A stretch of 8,332 nucleotides of DNA, from the NCBI GenBank assembly GCA_028704195.1, contig JAQVLL010000070.1, positions 1 to 8,332 on the forward strand, in the 5' to 3' direction. This document shows, one piece after another, positions 6,085 through 8,332 of this stretch (the stretch's first letter is position 1; each line of letters begins with the position of its first letter). The notes below the pieces were generated by a model. It was given only the letters and a program-made list of their open reading frames with translations, had not been told where the DNA came from and searched no databases. Position numbers and translations under genes: made by a program. This stretch comes from Smithellaceae bacterium (GTDB lineage: Bacteria; Desulfobacterota; Syntrophia; Syntrophales; Smithellaceae).

Positions 6085-6888
6085 TCACTGATGCGTTTCG
6101 AACCCCGCTTTCCACGACAGAAACGCCTTCTTAACCGATTCAGCGGTGCTTTCAATGTCAACATGCTGCGTGTTGACCATGATGTCGTAATGTTTTGCAT
6201 CGCTGATATCTTCATTAAAATACTTCCGGCAAAAAGCGACCTGATCTCCATCGTATTTCTTAACATGTTCCAGCGCATCGGTTTGAGACATTTTGCGATC
6301 GCGCATCACCCTTTCCACCCGTATCTCCAGCGGCGCTATTACCCGCACGCGAAACGCTTTGTCTTTCAGAATGAAACTGCCGCCACGGCCGATAATGATG
6401 ACATTGCCGTGCTGCGCGTTCGTGTGCATGACCAGAGACAAATGACGGATGTATTCGTTAGGCCAGATATGACGCGATTCAAAAAATGAGCCGATCAGGC
6501 TGTCGAAAAAGGAAATACTTTTCTGATCAAGCGATTTGATGACCTTGTCGCTCATATGGGCGCTTTCGGCAACCTTTTGGATCAGATCACTTCCGATGAT
6601 GTTCATCTGAAGCTCAGTAGCCAGAATGCGAGCGACCAAGCCGCCGCCGGCACCGGCTTCACTGGAAAGCGTGATGACATACCCGGGTTTTTCCTTTTTC
6701 TCTTTCTGCCAGCGTATGACCTGATCTTCGACCAGCTTATCGACATCTTTGTCTTTCAGTTTGATATCCCTTGTATAATCGGGACAATTGACATCAAATA
6801 AGGCATTTGTCTTGACCCGATACCGTTTTGTGCAGTTCTCGCGCCATGCACAGATAACACAAATTCTTTTGTCCGAACCTGTTGACAT
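6085..6888 (-). CDS. Cytidylate-kinase-like P-loop protein with four-cysteine N-terminus
   Basis: The 267-residue protein has two parts. Residues 1-45 carry C10, C13, C19 and C35 (CVICAWRENC, then NCPDYTRD), a spacing that suggests a metal or iron-sulfur site. Residues about 68-260 resemble the cytidylate-kinase-like P-loop family: YVITLSSEAGAGGGLVARIL at 70-89, IGSDLIQ, IIIGRGGSF at 164-172, RVRVIAPLEIRVERVM at 180-195, and a final YDIMVNT. In the P-loop the lysine of true Cmk (GAGKG) is replaced by glycine (G82). CMP phosphorylation is therefore not assured, although kinase-like relatives also deviate here. The start is well set: AGAAAGGAGG (6897-6906) stands 8 nt upstream of the ATG. It begins 26 nt after atpG and so is probably cotranscribed with the ATPase genes. 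The substrate is unknown. Confidence 0.8.
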   Translation of the reverse strand: MSTGSDKRICVICAWRENCTKRYRVKTNALFDVNCPDYTRDIKLKDKDVDKLVEDQVIRWQKEKKEKPGYVITLSSEAGAGGGLVARILATELQMNIIGSDLIQKVAESAHMSDKVIKSLDQKSISFFDSLIGSFFESRHIWPNEYIRHLSLVMHTNAQHGNVIIIGRGGSFILKDKAFRVRVIAPLEIRVERVMRDRKMSQTDALEHVKKYDGDQVAFCRKYFNEDISDAKHYDIMVNTQHVDIESTAESVKKAFLSWKAGFETHQ

Positions 6889-6914
6889 AAGCCAGTCCTC
6901 CTTTCTAAAAAACT

Positions 6915-7805
6915 CTATGATGCCTCTTCCTGCATCGCCTCGAAACCGGCAACGATATCGAGAAGTTCTTCGGTAATCGTCATCTGACGCGTACGGTGAA
7001 ACTGCACGTGCAGATCCTGCAGCTGTTCTTCAATGTTTTTCTCGGCGTTTTGCATGGAAGCCAGTCGGCTTGCATTTTCACTGGCCAGCGATTCGGCAAA
7101 CGCCCGGTAAAGCGATACAAAGAGGTACTCCCGAATCAGGGAAGAAAAAATCTGATCGCCATCCATCCGGAAAATGGGCAGGGATTTGGAATCCCATTTC
7201 TTTTTGGCGATTTCCTTAAGCCAGTCACGGTTGACAGGCAGCAGCTGAACCATATGAGGATGGTAAACTGCCCCGCTGACATACTTATTGTAAAACAGGA
7301 AAAAATGATCGATGCTGTGACGAAAATGCCATTCATCAATAATCATGATAATCTCCTGAACAAGGGGTGTAATGCCCGCCGTGGAACCGGGGGTGGGCAA
7401 TAACTCGTCAACAGGCTGCCCGGCATCTTCCACATAGTCGGCGACACGGGCACCGATGGACAGCACTTTCCGGTTTTCCTTTTTCACACCAGCGTTTTTG
7501 GCATAATCCAGCGTAAAAACGGAAATCTGTTCATTGAGCTGTCCGCACAGACCCTGATCGGAGCCGAAAACAATCACCCCCATACGTTTGAGAGTGGATG
7601 TCTTTCTCTGGAGCATCGCGCCCATCCGCTCCTTGAGTACAATCTGCAATCCCATCTCTACCGCATGGTTATAGTCCGTGAGCGATTCGACCGCCTTCTG
7701 GTATTGCCGAATGCTAACAGCCGCCAGCGCCTTCATCGTTTTAACGACCGACAAAAGATCACCCGCGCTTTTCATTCTTCTTTTCAGGGACTCAGTTGTT
7801 TGCAT
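6915..7805 (-). CDS. atpG: F-type ATP synthase gamma subunit, alternative (N-ATPase-like) form
   Basis: Gamma is the central rotor shaft of F1, coupling ring rotation in the membrane to catalysis at the beta subunits. From the ATG at 7805 it has 296 residues, the normal length. The N-terminal helix LKRRMKSAGDLLSVVKTMKA (7-26) and the conserved GSDQGLCGQL (81-90) are clear. The C-terminal helix has ESLASENASRLASMQNAEKN followed by RQMTITEELLDIVAGFEAM, as in all gamma subunits. The start is chosen for GAGGAAG at 7809-7815; a TTG at 7826 is possible but unlikely. It overlaps the end of atpA by 14 nt, indicating translational coupling. No beta or epsilon gene follows, unlike the classical alpha-gamma-beta-epsilon order, and the AVSIRQYQKAVESLTDY segment also looks like the N-ATPase type. 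The family call is secure; the subtype is inferred. Confidence 0.95.
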   Translation of the reverse strand: MQTTESLKRRMKSAGDLLSVVKTMKALAAVSIRQYQKAVESLTDYNHAVEMGLQIVLKERMGAMLQRKTSTLKRMGVIVFGSDQGLCGQLNEQISVFTLDYAKNAGVKKENRKVLSIGARVADYVEDAGQPVDELLPTPGSTAGITPLVQEIIMIIDEWHFRHSIDHFFLFYNKYVSGAVYHPHMVQLLPVNRDWLKEIAKKKWDSKSLPIFRMDGDQIFSSLIREYLFVSLYRAFAESLASENASRLASMQNAEKNIEEQLQDLHVQFHRTRQMTITEELLDIVAGFEAMQEEAS

Positions 7806-8332
7806 TGACTTCCTCAACCTGTTCAAAAGGTGTAATAACCGATTTAATTTTATTCATGATGCTGTCACGATCCGCCAGCTCCAGTTTTTTCCCTGCTTCA
7901 ATCCGGCTGCACAATTCCGGCAACTGTTCATTGACGGCAGCAAGCAGGTGCGCCTCCACCTCGCGGACCTGCTCCGTCGGAACAAGATCCAGGGCGCCGC
8001 CGGTTACAGAAAGCAGAGAGGCAATCTGTTCGGAAGCTTTGAGCGGCTTGTACTGCCCCTGCTTCAGTATCTCACGCACACGCCATCCGCGTTCCAGCGT
8101 CCGCCGCGTACTTTCATCCAGCCTGGTGCCAAAACGGGAGAAGGATTCCAGTTCTTCAAACTGCGAGTAGGAGAGCCGGAGGTCACCCGCCACGGAACGA
8201 TACGCGGGCAGCTGCGTTTTACCGCCCACGCGGGATACGGATTTACCAACATCCACTGCCGGCAGCATGCCCTTGCTAAACAAAACCGGTGAGAGATAAA
8301 TCTGCCCGTCCGTGATGGAAATCAGATTGGTC
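7792..8332 (-). CDS. atpA: F-type ATP synthase alpha subunit, C-terminal part (runs off the window)
   Basis: The frame is open from the right edge to the stop at 7792 and gives the last 179 residues of alpha. It opens with TNLISITDGQIYLSP and continues with LPAVDVGKSVSRVGG, which contains the conserved VGxSVSRVG of the non-catalytic nucleotide site. The C-terminal domain follows (LRLSYSQFEELESFSRFGTR, then REILKQGQYKPL). Alpha alternates with beta in the F1 hexamer. Wording such as YLSPVLF, LPAVDVGKS, KTQLPAYRSVAGDLRLSYSQF and the overlap with atpG resemble alternative N-type F-ATPases, a sodium-pumping type in several described cases. The identification as alpha is certain; the N-type assignment is from memory of family patterns and gene order. 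Alternative internal TTG or ATG starts near 8283 are irrelevant because the frame continues upstream. Confidence 0.95.
   Translation of the reverse strand, partial: TNLISITDGQIYLSPVLFSKGMLPAVDVGKSVSRVGGKTQLPAYRSVAGDLRLSYSQFEELESFSRFGTRLDESTRRTLERGWRVREILKQGQYKPLKASEQIASLLSVTGGALDLVPTEQVREVEAHLLAAVNEQLPELCSRIEAGKKLELADRDSIMNKIKSVITPFEQVEEVNANN
7809..7815 (-). promoter_or_regulatory. Ribosome binding site fixing the atpG start
   Basis: On the minus strand GAGGAAG lies just ahead of the ATG at 7805, with the GAGG core 6 nt away. It lies inside the last codons of atpA, which supports coupled translation and the 296-residue gamma over a TTG-initiated form. Confidence 0.6.

Noticed and set aside
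7678..8292. 204-codon plus-strand open frame opposite atpG/atpA
   Set aside because: It is antisense to two highly conserved ATPase genes and shows no recognisable domain, so it is a shadow frame.

Overview
The window reads as a Gram-negative, probably deltaproteobacterial (Desulfobacterota-type) chromosome of intermediate GC. This is inferred from the gene types: TolC-family channels and an Slp-family lipoprotein imply an outer membrane; the histidine-kinase homologue and the cytidylate-kinase-like protein resemble forms I associate with that group; and the ATPase subunits look like the alternative N-type F-ATPase. No taxonomic search was possible. There is no RNA gene, CRISPR array, insertion sequence or phage gene that I can support.

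Layout. Positions 1-2166 (minus strand) hold an efflux-type operon: a TetR/AcrR-family repressor, a complete TolC-family outer-membrane channel overlapping it, and the first 47 residues of a second TolC-family protein running off the left edge. A perfect 14-bp palindrome at 2152-2165 is a likely operator. Positions 2355-3434 (minus) encode MnmA, the tRNA 2-thiouridylase, with both active-site cysteines and its own sigma70-like promoter. Positions 3795-4316 (plus) encode an Slp-family lipoprotein. Its leader has an extended -10 promoter followed at once by a hairpin and T-run. Positions 4613-5857 (plus) encode a membrane-anchored PAS/histidine-kinase homologue whose ATP-binding domain is intact but whose phospho-acceptor histidine is replaced by lysine.

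Positions 8332 down to 5852 (minus) are the tail of an ATPase operon: the end of F1 alpha (atpA), F1 gamma (atpG), a cytidylate-kinase-like P-loop protein with a four-cysteine N-terminus, and a 65-residue helical protein of unknown function. The absence of beta and epsilon genes after gamma, together with the sequence character of alpha and gamma, fits the N-ATPase order, in which alpha and gamma close the operon.

Most of the window is recognisable. The points that deserve a second look are the lysine-for-histidine kinase, the nucleotide-kinase-like gene and small protein attached to the ATPase operon, the hairpins with identical tails flanking slp, and the palindrome that overlaps the longest possible tetR start. 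I do not see a clearly new defence or mobile system here.
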